Source: Nannocystis sp. RBIL2 (GTDB lineage: Bacteria > Myxococcota_A > Polyangia > Nannocystales > Nannocystaceae). From it: a stretch of 64,000 nucleotides of DNA. The stretch is from positions 5,790,151 through 5,854,150 of the forward strand of contig NZ_JAPNJW010000002.1 in the NCBI RefSeq assembly GCF_026626745.1. The letters are read 5' to 3'. The position numbers and the translations under genes are program-made. Within the stretch, counting starts at the first letter, position 1. Every line of letters begins with the position of its first letter. Positions 18,051 to 26,325 of this stretch are shown here, one piece after another. The notes beneath the pieces are model-generated. The model had not been told where the DNA came from. It made no database searches and saw only the letters and a program-made list of their open reading frames with translations.

Positions 18051-18796
18051 AACCAGAGCTCGAAGCGCTGCTGCTTCGCATCGTTCCCAACCTCGCGCGC
18101 GACTGGTCGGGAGCCTCCCCCGAGGATCTGGAGGAGCTCGAGGAGCGCGTCGAACTCACCGGCCACGACTTCCCTCCGTTCTATCGGTGGTTCCTCTCGC
18201 GCCTGGCCGGCAGCGTGGGCGCGCTCCACCCCATCCTGCGAGGTTTCACCGCCGCGAGCGTCCTCGAGGCGTACCGAACCGGTAGCGTCGACATCGGTCC
18301 CACGCAGTTCCTCATCGGGCGCATGCCTGACGCCCTGATGCCGCTCGACGTCTACTACGATCTGGCGCACCCGCTGCGCGACGACGCTATCGTCCTGAGC
18401 GCCATCCTCGACGCAGGCCCCGAGTCCCAGATCAGCGAGACCTTCCGCGAATGGATCGCGGCGCGTGCCATGATCAAGTTCGGCGTGATGACCGCGCCCC
18501 ACCAATGCTTCGGCGCCTTCGTCGACCCCGGGAGAACCGCCGCCGCTCAGCTCGAGACCGTGATGACCGCGCTCGGCTTCACCAGCCCGATCACGACCGG
18601 GCCCTTCTGTCGACTCTACGAACGAGGCGACATGACAATGGTCGCCAAGTCGACCGTCAAGCCCGAGAACCTAGGCATCCTCATCTACGAGATCGGCGGC
18701 CCCAGCGTCGCCGCCATACGCCGGCTCTTGGGGGAGATCGGGCGCGGCACCACGCTCCAGGTCGACGCCGATCGCTGGTCGACGCGCTCCCGATGA
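18044..18796 (+). CDS. SUKH (SMI1/KNR4)-like immunity protein
   Basis: This 250-residue protein starts at the ATG at 18044, overlapping the effector stop by 7 bp. Its N-terminal block (DWSGASPEDLEELEERVELT, then FPPFYRWFLSRLAGSVG) has the SUKH signature, where an acidic helix is followed by a hydrophobic xxYxxFL segment. SUKH proteins neutralise nuclease and deaminase toxins in polymorphic toxin systems. The overlap with a toxin-like gene supports an immunity role. The C-terminal half is not assigned. Confidence 0.6.
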   Translation: MLEPELEALLLRIVPNLARDWSGASPEDLEELEERVELTGHDFPPFYRWFLSRLAGSVGALHPILRGFTAASVLEAYRTGSVDIGPTQFLIGRMPDALMPLDVYYDLAHPLRDDAIVLSAILDAGPESQISETFREWIAARAMIKFGVMTAPHQCFGAFVDPGRTAAAQLETVMTALGFTSPITTGPFCRLYERGDMTMVAKSTVKPENLGILIYEIGGPSVAAIRRLLGEIGRGTTLQVDADRWSTRSR

Positions 18797-18829
18797 GCGC
18801 CGCGCCATTCGAGCAGATCTTCATACCTA

Positions 18830-19015
18830 CTGAGAAGATCGTGACCGGGCCAGCCGCGTAGCCGTCCCAGCGATTGCCTCACAGCGGGTTTTATACGCCT
18901 TGAGGAGCCCCCAGGCCACGGAGGGCGGTCTTGATTTTCGACCAGGCGAGCTCGATGGGGTTGAGGTCGGGCGAGTACGGCGGCTGGTAGACGACCCTCG
19001 CGCCGCATGCCTCAA
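18830..19015 (-). pseudogene. IS630-family transposase C-terminal relic
   Basis: Read on the minus strand, the stretch gives VVYQPPYSPDLNPIELAWSK and IKTALRGLG, the hallmark end of IS630/Tc1-type transposases, where the Glu is the last DDE residue. Frame changes follow and no upstream transposase body is present. It lies between the immunity gene and a truncated peptidoglycan-binding gene, so it marks an old insertion at the module edge. Confidence 0.7.
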
Positions 19016-19193
19016 TACGCTGCAGGGATGCCGGAGCCGAAAGACCCAGATCCGAGCGAAGATTCGCACGAGCCCGAGCCCACGAAACCCAGGCTCATCG
19101 GGACCTTCGCGGCCGCTCGCTCGGACCTCGCGCGTGACACTTTCAACACGCTCGAGGCCGGACCGCGCTGGTCGTTCTCTTCCTGAACTCGCC

Positions 19194-19583
19194 TCAGCAC
19201 CCGTGAGCCTCCTGCAGGGCGGCGATCGTCGGCTCGTCCAGCGCGCCCGTCACCTCGAGGCGGCGCAACGCCTGAAAGCGGCGCAGGGCCCGCTGGAAGC
19301 CCTCGTCCGGCGCCGAGGGCTCGGCGCCGTACAGGCCGAGGCTTCGCAGGCGCTGGGCGGCGCCTCGCCAGTGGTCCGCGGGTTCGAGGTGCCCCAGCGT
19401 GAACTCGTACTTCTCGCCGCGCTCCGGAAGCACCAACGTCGCCCTCGTCACATCAGCCGGGATCGCGGCCTCGAGGCGTCCCTCGTCGTCCGCCGTGCCC
19501 TCGACATGGCGGCCTGGCCCTTGCGCCTTTCGCGCCCGGAGCGTTCCAAGGATCGTTCGCGGAAGTGAGAGTCGGTCCGCCAC
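19194..19583 (-). CDS. Peptidoglycan-binding domain protein, probably N-terminally truncated
   Basis: The C-terminal half (AAQRLRSLGLYG, FQRALRRFQALRRLEVTG, DEPTIAALQEAHG) is a PG_binding_1 three-helix domain. Ahead of it, LEAAIPADVTRATLVLPERG and EYEFTLGHLEP-like sequence (KYEFTLGHLEPADHWRG) match the domain that normally precedes it in proteins encoded next to VgrG and PAAR genes. The usual N-terminal portion is missing, so it is either a short variant or a remnant of the effector module whose 5' part was lost. It runs opposite to the effector operon. Confidence 0.55.
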   Translation of the reverse strand: MADRLSLPRTILGTLRARKAQGPGRHVEGTADDEGRLEAAIPADVTRATLVLPERGEKYEFTLGHLEPADHWRGAAQRLRSLGLYGAEPSAPDEGFQRALRRFQALRRLEVTGALDEPTIAALQEAHGC

Positions 19584-19645
19584 GGGCCCGAGGGCCGTCT
19601 CCCGGGCTCCTTTACGGGGCGTGGCCTCACGGTTAGCCTCCCCTG

Positions 19646-21322
19646 GTGAAGTTCACCGAGGAGCAGCTCGACGGGGTCGAGCAGACGGAGGCGCACGAGA
19701 CCTCGACCGTGCACCAACCGTCGCGGGCGGATACGCGGGCCGGGCTCCTGATCGCCGAGCGCTACCGAATCATGGAGCGGCTGGGCAAGGGTGGAATGGC
19801 GGCTGTGTATCGTGCTGTCGATCGCGAGTCGGGCGTGGAGTACGCGGTAAAATTCCTCGACCGTCGATTCACGGCCGACCCCGGCATGGGGCGACGCTGT
19901 CAGCGCGAAGCGCGGACCATGGCTGAGATCGAGAGTTGCCACGTGCCGCGTGCCTTCGTAGTCGGGACTACGCCGGAGAACGAAATCTACTTCGTGATGG
20001 AGTTCCTGCGTGGGAGCGATCTCGAGCAAGTGCTCCTGCGCCAGGGCCCACTTCCGTGGCGCCGGGCCGCGGCGATCGGACTCCAGCTGTGCGAGGCGCT
20101 GGCGGCGGCTCATGCCCGCAACATCATCCACCGCGACGTCAAGCCGTCGAACTGCTTCCTCGTCGAAGGCGGCGACGCAGGCGACGATCTCGTGAAGTTG
20201 ATCGACTTCGGGATCGCCAAGGACCTCGACGCGAGCGGCGAGCAGACCGGCCTCGGGCTGGTGCTCGGGACGCCGGGGTACGTGGCCCCGGAGCTGCTCG
20301 CAGGCGAGGCGCGCCCGTCGCCGGGGACCGACGTTTATGGCCTCGGCGTGACGATCTACAAGTTGATGACCGGACGGCTGCCCTGGCAGCCGGGTAGCGC
20401 GGGCGATGTGACGTTCGCGCAGATGCACGAGTCACCGCGGCCGCTCCACGAGCACGTGCGCGGGACGCTACCGCCGACGGTCGAGGCGGCGGTGATGCAG
20501 GCGTTTGAGCGCGATCCGTCGCGACGCTTCCGCTCGGTCGACGAGGTGATGGCTGCCCTGCGGCTGGCGCTGGATGAGCCGCGCGCGGTGCCGCCGAGCG
20601 GCTCGGTCCTGCGGGGGGCGCCGGCGCCGGTCTCTGCGCCAGCGCCTGGGTGGCGCCGTGAGGCGGCGATCGTGATGGCGTCGGCTGCGGCGCTGTTCGG
20701 GGGAGCGTGGTCCCTGGCGCCGACGGAGAAGCCGGGACATGGTGGATCTGGACGGGTGCTGCTGTCCGCGGTACGGCCGACGCCGACGCACCAGTTGCTC
20801 GTGCGCGAGGCGACAATCGCCGGGGACAGAATGCGCAAGGCCGTCGTGAACGCCGCGGATGAGGCGGCGCGTGGTGAGGTGGAGCGCGTCGAGGTCCCGA
20901 GCGAAAATCTGGCGCTTAATGCTCCGCCAGCGCCCGTGACGGAGGTCGCGGCTCCGGCCGCATCGCCGCCCCGAGAGCCGGCGCCGGTGCCGGCGAGGCC
21001 GTTCTCGGCCAGCAAGGTGCGGGCGCAGCTCGATCGGCGCCTCGCCGATCTGCGGGTGTGCGCAATGCCGGGCACGGACCGATTGCGCTTCACGTTGAAG
21101 GTGAGCCCAGAAGGGTCAGTGCATGAGTTGCAGGCGTCGCCGGTGTCGTTTCGTCAGTGCGTGCTCGATCAGCTCGACGGTGCCGAGCTCCCGGAGAGTG
21201 ATGACGGCGGAGAGCTGACGTACACGTTCACGGCCAAGGACGCGCCGAAGCCGGCGACGAAGAGCAAGAAGCCTTCGAAAAGCGATCCGACGGACGACCT
21301 CCTGCCGGTGGGGCAAAAGTGA
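19646..21322 (+). CDS. Membrane Ser/Thr protein kinase with AgmX-like C-terminal tail
   Basis: This 558-residue protein starts at GTG. The kinase domain spans about residues 41-310: GKGGMAAVY loop (47-55), AVKFL lysine 69, HRDVKPSN (162-169), DFG (187-189) and VAPELL. All catalytic residues are present. One transmembrane helix follows at about 335-355 (REAAIVMASAAALFGGAW). A Pro/Ala linker and a small domain end the protein (LRFTLKVSPEGSVHELQAS ... FRQCVLDQL), similar to the C-terminal domain of AgmX/PglI gliding proteins, likely outside the membrane. It overlaps the VKOR-like gene by 4 bp (GTGA) and heads a five-gene operon, so it may sense or control envelope thiol state (inference). Confidence 0.85.
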   Translation: MKFTEEQLDGVEQTEAHETSTVHQPSRADTRAGLLIAERYRIMERLGKGGMAAVYRAVDRESGVEYAVKFLDRRFTADPGMGRRCQREARTMAEIESCHVPRAFVVGTTPENEIYFVMEFLRGSDLEQVLLRQGPLPWRRAAAIGLQLCEALAAAHARNIIHRDVKPSNCFLVEGGDAGDDLVKLIDFGIAKDLDASGEQTGLGLVLGTPGYVAPELLAGEARPSPGTDVYGLGVTIYKLMTGRLPWQPGSAGDVTFAQMHESPRPLHEHVRGTLPPTVEAAVMQAFERDPSRRFRSVDEVMAALRLALDEPRAVPPSGSVLRGAPAPVSAPAPGWRREAAIVMASAAALFGGAWSLAPTEKPGHGGSGRVLLSAVRPTPTHQLLVREATIAGDRMRKAVVNAADEAARGEVERVEVPSENLALNAPPAPVTEVAAPAASPPREPAPVPARPFSASKVRAQLDRRLADLRVCAMPGTDRLRFTLKVSPEGSVHELQASPVSFRQCVLDQLDGAELPESDDGGELTYTFTAKDAPKPATKSKKPSKSDPTDDLLPVGQK

Positions 21323-22584
21323 CGGCGCCGACGATGGTCGCTCCTCCCGCGAGCCCTCGACGGGTCCGCGTCGGGGCGGGGTTGACGCTGTTGTCCGGGG
21401 TCGTCGGGCTCGGCGTCAGCGCGTGGCTCGTGCGGCTTAAGTTCGGCGCCGATTACCTGTGCGACGCTAGCGGATGCACCGGCGGCGACGACGGGCCGTC
21501 GTGTGCCGAGGCGCTGAGTAGCGCGTGGTCAGAGCTGCTCGGACTGCCGCTCGGCGTGTGGTCGATCGGACATGTTCTCACGACCATGGTGCTCGCGGCG
21601 GCCCTGCTGCGTGGGCGCGGTCCGCTGGCCGAGGTCGCACCGCGCGCACTGCTGGGGCTCGGCGCGTTCGGGATCACGGTGTCGGCGCTGCTGGGGACCT
21701 ACGCGTTCACCCAGTTCACGCACATGTGCCCGTTCTGCATGGCGCTGTACGCGACGCTGACGCTGGCGTTCGTCGGCGCGTGGCTGATCCATGGGCCCTC
21801 GGACCAGCGCGCCGGCGGGCAGCGGATCCGCGGGATGTTCTGGGCGGCGATGATCTGGGTGCTGACGACCGGTGGGCTCGCGGTCGGCTACCAGCTCGCG
21901 GCGCGCAGGGCGAGCTGCCCGCCCCCGCCGCCCAATCCGCCACCGGTCACGCTCGCAGCAACGGTCGAGACGCCGCGCACCGCGGTGATGCTTTTTGTCG
22001 ATCCGACCTGCCCCCTGTGTCGGCGAGAGCTGCACTACTTGCAACAATCGCTGCCGCGGTTGCGCGCACACGGGGCCGAGCTATGGGTGTACATGTTCCC
22101 GCGCGCGAGCTGTGACGAGCGGTTCCTGCCGTCGCACGAGTTCGTCGACGTCGAGGGAAGGCCGCAGACGCACGGTGATGCGCGTGGCAACAACGCGTGC
22201 CTCGGGGCGCTGGCGGCGTTGTGCGCGGAGCAGCTAGCTCCCGGGCGTGGGCTCGAGGCTCTCGCGGCGCTGTTCGACCTGCAGGACACGGAGGCGCCGC
22301 GGTTCACGATCGAGAAGGTGGAGCGAGCGCTCGGCGAGGTCGCAGAGACGCTGGGCCCGGGCGGAAAGCTGCGCACGTGCGTCGACGGTGAGGCTGCGGC
22401 GGCGACGCTGGCGGCCCAGCAGCGCTACTTGCTATCGTGGGTGAAGGCGCGAGGCGGACGGGTGAGCGTTCCCCAGGCGTTCGTGGTTCCCATCGTCGAT
22501 GAGGCGCTGCACCTCGACGACGCGATGCCGGCGACGAGCGCGGGGAAGCTCCTCAAGCTCGTCGAAGCGCCTGGGTCGAAGTGA
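21319..22584 (+). CDS. VKOR-family membrane oxidoreductase fused to a DsbA/thioredoxin-like domain
   Basis: This 421-residue protein starts at GTG, overlapping the kinase stop. The first 200 residues hold about five membrane helices, the VKOR loop cysteine and serine (PSCAEALSSAWSELLGLPLG) and the active-site CxxC (HMCPFCMAL). A second domain after a proline-rich linker (PPPPPNPPP) starts with AVMLFVDPTCPLCRRELHYL, a thioredoxin-fold CPLC centre, and ends with the cis-Pro region (RVSVPQAFVVPIV). VKOR-Dsb fusions make disulfides in secreted proteins using quinone as electron acceptor. Downstream genes encode a membrane thioredoxin and several very Cys-rich lipoproteins, which are obvious client candidates. 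Confidence 0.85.
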   Translation: MTAPTMVAPPASPRRVRVGAGLTLLSGVVGLGVSAWLVRLKFGADYLCDASGCTGGDDGPSCAEALSSAWSELLGLPLGVWSIGHVLTTMVLAAALLRGRGPLAEVAPRALLGLGAFGITVSALLGTYAFTQFTHMCPFCMALYATLTLAFVGAWLIHGPSDQRAGGQRIRGMFWAAMIWVLTTGGLAVGYQLAARRASCPPPPPNPPPVTLAATVETPRTAVMLFVDPTCPLCRRELHYLQQSLPRLRAHGAELWVYMFPRASCDERFLPSHEFVDVEGRPQTHGDARGNNACLGALAALCAEQLAPGRGLEALAALFDLQDTEAPRFTIEKVERALGEVAETLGPGGKLRTCVDGEAAAATLAAQQRYLLSWVKARGGRVSVPQAFVVPIVDEALHLDDAMPATSAGKLLKLVEAPGSK

Positions 22585-23606
22585 GGATGACGATGTCGAT
22601 CGATCTGACGACCAGGGCCTTGATCGCGCTGACGACCGCGATCTGGGTGATGGTGTTGCTCGTGGCCTATCCGGTGTTTTTCTTGCCTGGGATGGTCGTC
22701 GACGAGGGCGAAGAAGCACGGGTCTGCGATCCGCGCCGGCCGGACGAGGAGCAATGTCCCGAGGATCAGTGGTGTGTTCATGGACAATGCACGCCTCACG
22801 AAGAGCCGCAGGTGGCGCAGCGAGGCGAGCAGTGCCGTGATTGTCCGTGCGACGTCGGTTTGCAGTGCGGCGCGGATCTGCGCTGCCGGCCGCGTAACGA
22901 GCCGGAGGCGCCCGCGCCGACATGCGGCGACCCGGCCGTCGAGGCGGCGGTCTCGCGGTTGACGCAGACGTGCCTGCAGCGCCGGCACAGTGTGCAGGAC
23001 CAGGTCGAGAGCGGACAAGGATGCAGCGCCGACGAATGGCGGGCGCTGCTCGCCGACGACGAGCAGATGAACACGCTGCTGGCTGCGTTCCCGAACCGGC
23101 TGGCGGTGTTCTTCCCGTCGGGCGAACCGCGCGCCCGACAGGCGTGGCCGGACCCCCAGACGCGGGCGCACATGGCCAGCGAGCTGGCGCGCCACGCCGA
23201 GGCGCTGCGCGAGGCGAAGATGTTGTTCGTGCTCGGCCGCGCGAGCCCCGACGGCAACCCGGCCGACGACTACGCGCTCGCTCTGCGGCGGATCAACGCG
23301 GTCGAGCGGCTGATCGACGTCGCGCTCGGTCGCGAGAAGCCGAGCGAGCGCGGTGCCGGCCCGATGCTCATCGGCTCGGGCGCGCCGAGCGATCGCCCGG
23401 TCGCGCTCGAGGCGTTCGTCCGCAACTATGCGGGGACGCAGGCGCCGATCGCTACTTCCCGCGCGGAGAGCGAGCGCCTCGCCGCCGCGTTCGCGGCGAT
23501 CCGCGCCGGCGAGTCGGTGCCGGCCCGGCGCTCGCTCGAGCGCGATGTCAACCGCGTGGTCCTGGTGATCCCGGTGCCGTGCGACGGCACGAAGGAGGTC
23601 CGATGA
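22581..23606 (+). CDS. Membrane-anchored Cys-rich protein with OmpA-like domain
   Basis: This protein of about 341 residues has a single N-terminal helix (LIALTTAIWVMVLLVAYPVF). A Cys-rich segment follows with about a dozen cysteines (CPEDQWCVHGQC, CRDCPCDVGLQCG). The C-terminal part (RHAEALREAKMLFVLGRASP, then ALALRRINAVERLI) resembles the OmpA peptidoglycan-binding fold, where the RASPDG loop and a late Arg-Ala helix are typical. The GTG at 22581 overlaps the previous stop like other junctions here; an ATG at 22587 is possible. The Cys-rich segment needs oxidative folding, in keeping with the VKOR upstream. The exact role is unknown. Confidence 0.6.
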   Translation: MRMTMSIDLTTRALIALTTAIWVMVLLVAYPVFFLPGMVVDEGEEARVCDPRRPDEEQCPEDQWCVHGQCTPHEEPQVAQRGEQCRDCPCDVGLQCGADLRCRPRNEPEAPAPTCGDPAVEAAVSRLTQTCLQRRHSVQDQVESGQGCSADEWRALLADDEQMNTLLAAFPNRLAVFFPSGEPRARQAWPDPQTRAHMASELARHAEALREAKMLFVLGRASPDGNPADDYALALRRINAVERLIDVALGREKPSERGAGPMLIGSGAPSDRPVALEAFVRNYAGTQAPIATSRAESERLAAAFAAIRAGESVPARRSLERDVNRVVLVIPVPCDGTKEVR

Positions 23607-23767
23607 TGACGGCGAGAGCGGCACGACGTGTGCTGTTGGCGGCAGCGCTCGCGGCGACGGTGGCCGTGTTCGCCGCAGCCGTGGGCATCTGGCATCTCAG
23701 GCAGCTCGAGGACAGGTTCGCGGGGACACACCGCGAGTGTGAGTGCTGCGAGGAGTCGAAGCAGTGA
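23603..23767 (+). CDS. 54-residue membrane peptide with C-terminal Cys cluster
   Basis: The ATG at 23603 follows a strong GGAGG and overlaps the preceding stop. The product is one hydrophobic helix (RRVLLAAALAATVAVFAAAV) and a short tail ending ECECCEESKQ. Overlap on both sides (the next GTG overlaps its stop) shows it is a real operon member. The three clustered cysteines could pass or bind thiols or metal; nothing more can be said. Confidence 0.7.
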   Translation: MMTARAARRVLLAAALAATVAVFAAAVGIWHLRQLEDRFAGTHRECECCEESKQ

Positions 23768-24987
23768 AGACGATACCGCTGCCGTCCGAGGCCGAGGCGC
23801 CGCGCGCGTGGGTTTGGGGAGCGTTCGTGCTCTTGATCTCGGTCGGCGTGCTCTCCGCCCTGACGCTCGTGCTGACCTGGCGGATCACCGAGCAGACCGA
23901 GGCGCTCGAGAAGTTGCGGGCGCGTGCAGCCTCGTGCCCCGCCCCCGCGCGCTCGCCGTCGGGACGTCACGTCGAAGTCGAGGAAGCGCCTCCCCCGCCT
24001 CCCAGCGCGCCGCTCGGGTCCGGCTCTTACGTCGCGGCTGGCGTCGACCTCGGGCCGCTGATGCGCCTGCGACTCGAACGCGTGCGCCAGGGAGCGCCCG
24101 CGGGGACGGTGCGCTTCGGCTCGTCGGAGGTGCTGTCGCCGCGGGCGGTGCATGTGATTAGCCTGTGGGCACCGTGGTGCGTCGCCTGCAAGGAGGTCCT
24201 GCCGGACCTGCGCGAGCTGTTCGAACGACGCGGCGCGAGCTGGGGCGACTCGGTGCGGTTCCTGCCGGTGCAGGTGCTCGACCCGACCGCGCCCGAGGAC
24301 GCGATCCGGACGTGGGGGCCGCTCATGCCCGCGAGTCATGTGCAAGTCGCCGACCGCTCGCTCGCGGACAGCTTCGTCGCCGCGCTGCGTGACGACTCGC
24401 GCCGTCTCTACCAGGGAACGTTGCCCGTGACGCTCGCGCTCGACTGCAACCGACGTGTCCGATGGGCCAGGATCGGTGTGCCCGGCGAGGCGGAGATGAA
24501 GGAGCTCGAGGACTGGCTCGACACCTTCCGCGCCGAGATGACCGATGGCGATCCGCGCTGCCGCCAGGTCTGGTGCGGGAACGGCCGCTGCGAGGCCGGG
24601 GAGGCCGGGCGCTGCGAGGAAGACTGCGGCACCCCCGCCGAAACGGCGCCGAGCGAGCGCGTGGTGTCGGGGCCCACTGAGGTCGCGGTCGTCGGGCCGA
24701 ACGAGATGGCCCCGGACGATCCCGCCAAGCGTCCCTCCAAGCGGAAGCCGTGCCCACAAGAGTGCCCGCGCTGCGACGAGAAGGGCCGGTGCTTGACGCT
24801 ATGGGGCGGATCGGAGCCGTCGGCGACCACAGCTCCCGTATTCACCTGCGGCGATGGTCACTGCGATCCTGGCGAGGACCAGAAGACGTGTTGCCGTGAC
24901 TGCGGCTGCAAGGGCTCACTGCAGTGCCGGCGCGCCGAAGGCGGGCGCGACGTCTGCCTGCCCGCGAACGAACTGTGGTCGGACTAA
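23764..24987 (+). CDS. Membrane-anchored thioredoxin-like protein with CGNG/CGDG Cys-rich tail
   Basis: This 407-residue protein starts at GTG behind GAGGAG. A membrane helix lies at about 17-40 (WGAFVLLISVGVLSALTLVL), a thioredoxin domain with centre W138-C-V-A-C142 (LWAPWCVACKEVLPDL) spans about 110-260, and two Cys-rich modules follow (WCGNGRCEAGEAGRCEEDCG and TCGDGHCDPGEDQKTC). These modules match those in the secreted lipoproteins encoded from 26326 on, so the enzyme and its likely clients share a domain. It may shuttle or isomerise disulfides using oxidising power from the VKOR fusion (inference). Its 3' end overlaps the convergent gene by 4 bp. Confidence 0.8.
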   Translation: MKTIPLPSEAEAPRAWVWGAFVLLISVGVLSALTLVLTWRITEQTEALEKLRARAASCPAPARSPSGRHVEVEEAPPPPPSAPLGSGSYVAAGVDLGPLMRLRLERVRQGAPAGTVRFGSSEVLSPRAVHVISLWAPWCVACKEVLPDLRELFERRGASWGDSVRFLPVQVLDPTAPEDAIRTWGPLMPASHVQVADRSLADSFVAALRDDSRRLYQGTLPVTLALDCNRRVRWARIGVPGEAEMKELEDWLDTFRAEMTDGDPRCRQVWCGNGRCEAGEAGRCEEDCGTPAETAPSERVVSGPTEVAVVGPNEMAPDDPAKRPSKRKPCPQECPRCDEKGRCLTLWGGSEPSATTAPVFTCGDGHCDPGEDQKTCCRDCGCKGSLQCRRAEGGRDVCLPANELWSD

Positions 24988-26192
24988 AACCGGCCCTCGA
25001 TGACAAGGGCGCCACCGCCGACGCGGACTTGTGGTCCCGCCGACACGAGGAAGCGGCCGCTCCGATCGAGCAACAGGCCCGTGATCGCGCTGGCCAGAGC
25101 GCCGGCGCCGAGGCCCAGGAACGTGGCGCCGGTCGTGTGCGCCGCGCCGGCTCCGTTGATCGCGCGGCGATCGTCGTCTGTCCAGGGGGACGGGTCGTTG
25201 TGCCGGCCGGATGCCTGGGCGCCGAGGCCGAGGGCGACCGCGCCACCGATCGTCGACAGGCCGCCGACCGAGGCGGCGATGATCCAGCCGACCCGGCGCT
25301 TGCGAGGCTCCTTGACCCGGGCGACAAGACCTCCGAGCAGCGCGCCGGCACCGACGCCGAGTACGGCGGCGCCCGACGCTCGCAACGTGCCGGCCGCATC
25401 GAGCTCGCGACGGCACGCCTCGACGGGAAAAAGCGAACCGTCGGACTGGCACGCCTCCACGGGGCCGTTGAGCCGCGACGACCATCGGCCCTGTCCGACG
25501 CCGAGCAGGGTCCCGCCGACGACCATCCCGGCGACGCCGGCGCCGCTCCAGCCAAGCGCGAAGCGTCGGAGCGCGCGAGCGTCCTGGCGCAGCCGGAGAT
25601 CCAGGACCGCCTGGGTCGTCGTGGATGCCTCGACCCGAATTTCGTGCGAGATGGGCTCGAAGCGCGGATCGTCGACGCGGATCTTCCACCCGCCCGGGTC
25701 GAGCGAGAGGACGGTGTGCTCGCCCGGGCGGACCGTGATGGTGAGATCCGGTCGAACGTCGGACGCGAAGGCGGAGACGAATGTGAGGGTAACGGAGAGC
25801 GGAGCGTCGAGCGGGCGCTGCGTTCGCAGCTCGAGCGGCACCGGCCTGGTCTCCGCCCGGGCGGTCCGCAGAAGGGCCGTCGCCTCCTCGCGCTGGGCGG
25901 CGGTCAGACCAGGTAGCGCGAGCAGGGCCTCGAGATGCACGACGACGTGGGCGTGGTGGCTGAGGGCGACACGCGAGACTGCGGCATTGAACAGGTCGGC
26001 TGCCCCATGTCCTTCGCGCCACAAAGCCTCGAACTCCAGCGCGGCCTCGCCGAAATGACCGTGCTCGAACGCCGTGCGGGCGCGACCGCGGCGTTCGCTC
26101 CCGGGGTCGCTCGCGCCTGCGGCCGGCGAGGCCGAGCCGGCGGGGACGGATGGCGTCAGGAGCAGGAGAGCGGCCAGGAGGACGCAGACCAT
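24984..26192 (-). CDS. Envelope protein with TPR-like N-terminus and C-terminal hydrophobic pairs
   Basis: This protein of about 402 residues starts at the ATG at 26192, giving the signal-like MVCVLLAALLLLTPSVPAGS; the longer in-frame extension lacks this. A helical repeat-like part (RTAFEHGHFGEAALEFEALW) is followed by a beta-rich PEGA-like domain (TITVRPGEHTVLSLDPGGWK). Four hydrophobic segments then come in pairs (WSGAGVAGMVVGGTLLG, GAAVLGVGAGALLGGLV, WIIAASVGGLSTIGGAVAL, GATFLGLGAGALASAITGLL) and the C-terminus is ALVIEGRF. The protein after the second kinase (35220) has the same plan. Such proteins often accompany myxobacterial kinases; the function is unknown. Confidence 0.65.
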   Translation of the reverse strand: MVCVLLAALLLLTPSVPAGSASPAAGASDPGSERRGRARTAFEHGHFGEAALEFEALWREGHGAADLFNAAVSRVALSHHAHVVVHLEALLALPGLTAAQREEATALLRTARAETRPVPLELRTQRPLDAPLSVTLTFVSAFASDVRPDLTITVRPGEHTVLSLDPGGWKIRVDDPRFEPISHEIRVEASTTTQAVLDLRLRQDARALRRFALGWSGAGVAGMVVGGTLLGVGQGRWSSRLNGPVEACQSDGSLFPVEACRRELDAAGTLRASGAAVLGVGAGALLGGLVARVKEPRKRRVGWIIAASVGGLSTIGGAVALGLGAQASGRHNDPSPWTDDDRRAINGAGAAHTTGATFLGLGAGALASAITGLLLDRSGRFLVSAGPQVRVGGGALVIEGRF

Positions 26193-26230
26193 GGGCCCGG
26201 GAGTGTACGGAAAACGAGCGACGGACGCGA

Positions 26231-26269
26231 GGCCCAACCGGAGTTGGGCCCCCCAACCACGGTTGGGGG
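26231..26269. promoter_or_regulatory. Two adjacent palindromic hairpins in a divergent intergenic region
   Basis: Two perfect short hairpins lie back to back: GGCCCAAC-CGGA-GTTGGGCC (26231-26250) and CCCCCAACC-AC-GGTTGGGGG (26250-26269). They sit between the start of the minus-strand envelope gene and the first Cys-rich lipoprotein gene. They could be operators, transcript hairpins or a REP-like element; no T-run follows. Confidence 0.5.
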
Positions 26270-26325
26270 CGCAGGCGCACGTGTGAGGCGTTGATCGCCC
26301 GAGATCCATGTTTTAGAGTCTGCTG

